Source of the DNA: Rhodocaloribacter litoris
GTDB lineage: Bacteria > Bacteroidota > Rhodothermia > Rhodothermales > ISCAR-4553
DNA length: 64,000 nt
Direction: 5' to 3'
Assembly: GCF_011682235.2 (NCBI RefSeq)
Contig: NZ_CP076718.1
Span: forward strand, 2,660,598 to 2,724,597
The notes under the pieces were generated by a model. It saw only the letters and a program-made list of their open reading frames with translations. It had not been told where the DNA came from and did not search any database. Made by a program: the position numbers and the translations under genes. This document shows positions 63,394 through 64,000 of the stretch, in pieces (the stretch's first letter is position 1; every line of letters starts with the position of its first letter).

Positions 63394-64000
63394 ATGATGG
63401 ATCCACGCACCATGCATCGCCGCTTTCTGCCGCGCACGGTCGTCGTCCTCGGGCTGGTGTCGTTCTTCAACGACATCGCCAGCGAGATGATCACCCCGGT
63501 GCTGCCGCTGTTTCTGACGGCGACGCTGGGGGCGGGGCCGGCGGTGGTGGGGCTGATCGAGGGGGTGGCCGAGGCGACGGCGAGCCTGCTCAAGCTGGCG
63601 ACCGGGCGGTGGGTGGACCGGCACGGGCGGCACAAGGCGCTGGTGCTCGGCGGCTACGGCGTCTCGAACGCCGCCCGCCCGCTCATCGGCCTGGCGACGG
63701 GGTGGGGGGCGGTGCTCGTGCTCCGCTTCCTCGACCGCGTGGGCAAGGGGGTCCGCACGGCCCCGCGCGATGCCCTGATCGCCGCGGCGGTGGAGCCCGG
63801 GAGCCGGGGCCGCGCCTTCGGCTTCCACCGGGCGATGGACCACGCCGGCGCCACGGTGGGGCCGCTGGCGGCCTTCGCCCTGCTCCAGGCCGGGGTGGGC
63901 CTGCGCGACGTGTTCCTCCTCTCGGTGATCCCGGGCGTGGTGCTGATGGCGCTGCTCTGGCGCGGCATCCCGGCGGACCGGCCCGTGGCGGCCCCGGCGC
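63394..64000 (+). CDS. MFS transporter, N-terminal part
   Basis: From the ATG at 63394 (or 63412) the frame is open to the window end, about 202 residues. LVSFFNDIASEMITPVLPLF opens it with the first helix, and GRWVDRHGRHKALVLGGYG is the inter-helix MFS signature. RFLDRVGKGVRTAPRDALI is typical of the family of MFS permeases related to multidrug or sugar exporters. The gene is cut by the right edge. The substrate is unknown. Confidence 0.85.
   Translation, partial: MMDPRTMHRRFLPRTVVVLGLVSFFNDIASEMITPVLPLFLTATLGAGPAVVGLIEGVAEATASLLKLATGRWVDRHGRHKALVLGGYGVSNAARPLIGLATGWGAVLVLRFLDRVGKGVRTAPRDALIAAAVEPGSRGRAFGFHRAMDHAGATVGPLAAFALLQAGVGLRDVFLLSVIPGVVLMALLWRGIPADRPVAAPA

Overview
The window is GC-rich bacterial chromosome. 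The gene set points to a member of the Rhodothermota/Bacteroidota line, probably a thermophilic Rhodothermaceae relative. Supporting signs are type IX secretion C-terminal sorting domains, a PorV/PorQ-like protein, a TonB receptor with a carboxypeptidase-regulatory N-terminus, a RoxA/YcfD ribosomal oxygenase and a Thermus/Rickettsia-type isocitrate dehydrogenase. The taxon is an inference from gene content and was not checked by any search.

Layout. 1-5.3 kb: the start of a lipoprotein gene (minus), a GMC oxidoreductase with its Tat-type small partner, and a beta-propeller/LVIVD protein. 5.3-15.3 kb: a ribosomal oxygenase and a zinc-ribbon peptide, a Uma2-like gene broken by a miniature element, a class A beta-lactamase-like hydrolase, an iron(III)-type ABC transporter behind a DtxR-like palindrome, and proBA. 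15.5-29.7 kb: a type I-B CRISPR-Cas island. It has 59 repeats and 58 spacers, a leader with its own promoter, cas2 facing cas1, a remnant of a DEDDy exonuclease, then cas4, cas3, cas5, cas7, cas8, cas6 and a WYL regulator. The island is bracketed by two inverted copies of one TA-flanked miniature element. 30-46.3 kb: a YWTD propeller protein, a LacI-family regulator and a xylan-type locus (TonB receptor, large secreted protein, PorV-like protein, CBM9-like protein, GH10 xylanase, PPIC isomerase). The TonB gene has a clear sigma70 promoter with an overlapping inverted repeat. 46.3-51.4 kb: isocitrate dehydrogenase, a TIM-barrel sugar isomerase, and a histidine kinase coupled to a periplasmic binding protein. 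51.4-60.3 kb: a minus-strand sugar-oxidation cluster (nucleoside-symporter-like MFS, two GMC oxidoreductases with a small Tat-type partner, a TIM-barrel protein and a Gfo/Idh/MocA oxidoreductase). One GMC gene is split by an IS982-type insertion. 60.5-64 kb: a secreted S9 peptidase and the start of an MFS transporter.

How the genes fit together. The LacI regulator, the TonB/xylanase locus and the GMC/Gfo/TIM-barrel cluster look like parts of plant-polysaccharide use. The xylan would be cut outside by the T9SS-exported xylanase, imported through the TonB receptor, and the sugars oxidised and processed in the periplasm and cytoplasm. A shared AATGAA..GGTT motif near three promoters suggests related control. 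The CRISPR island looks complete for interference and adaptation, but its cas2 orientation, exonuclease remnant and element-bounded edges are unusual.

Repeats are a theme: three copies of a TA-inserting miniature element, two copies of a second palindrome-rich repeat, and short A/T-rich tracts directly before many start codons. No tRNA or rRNA genes were seen.
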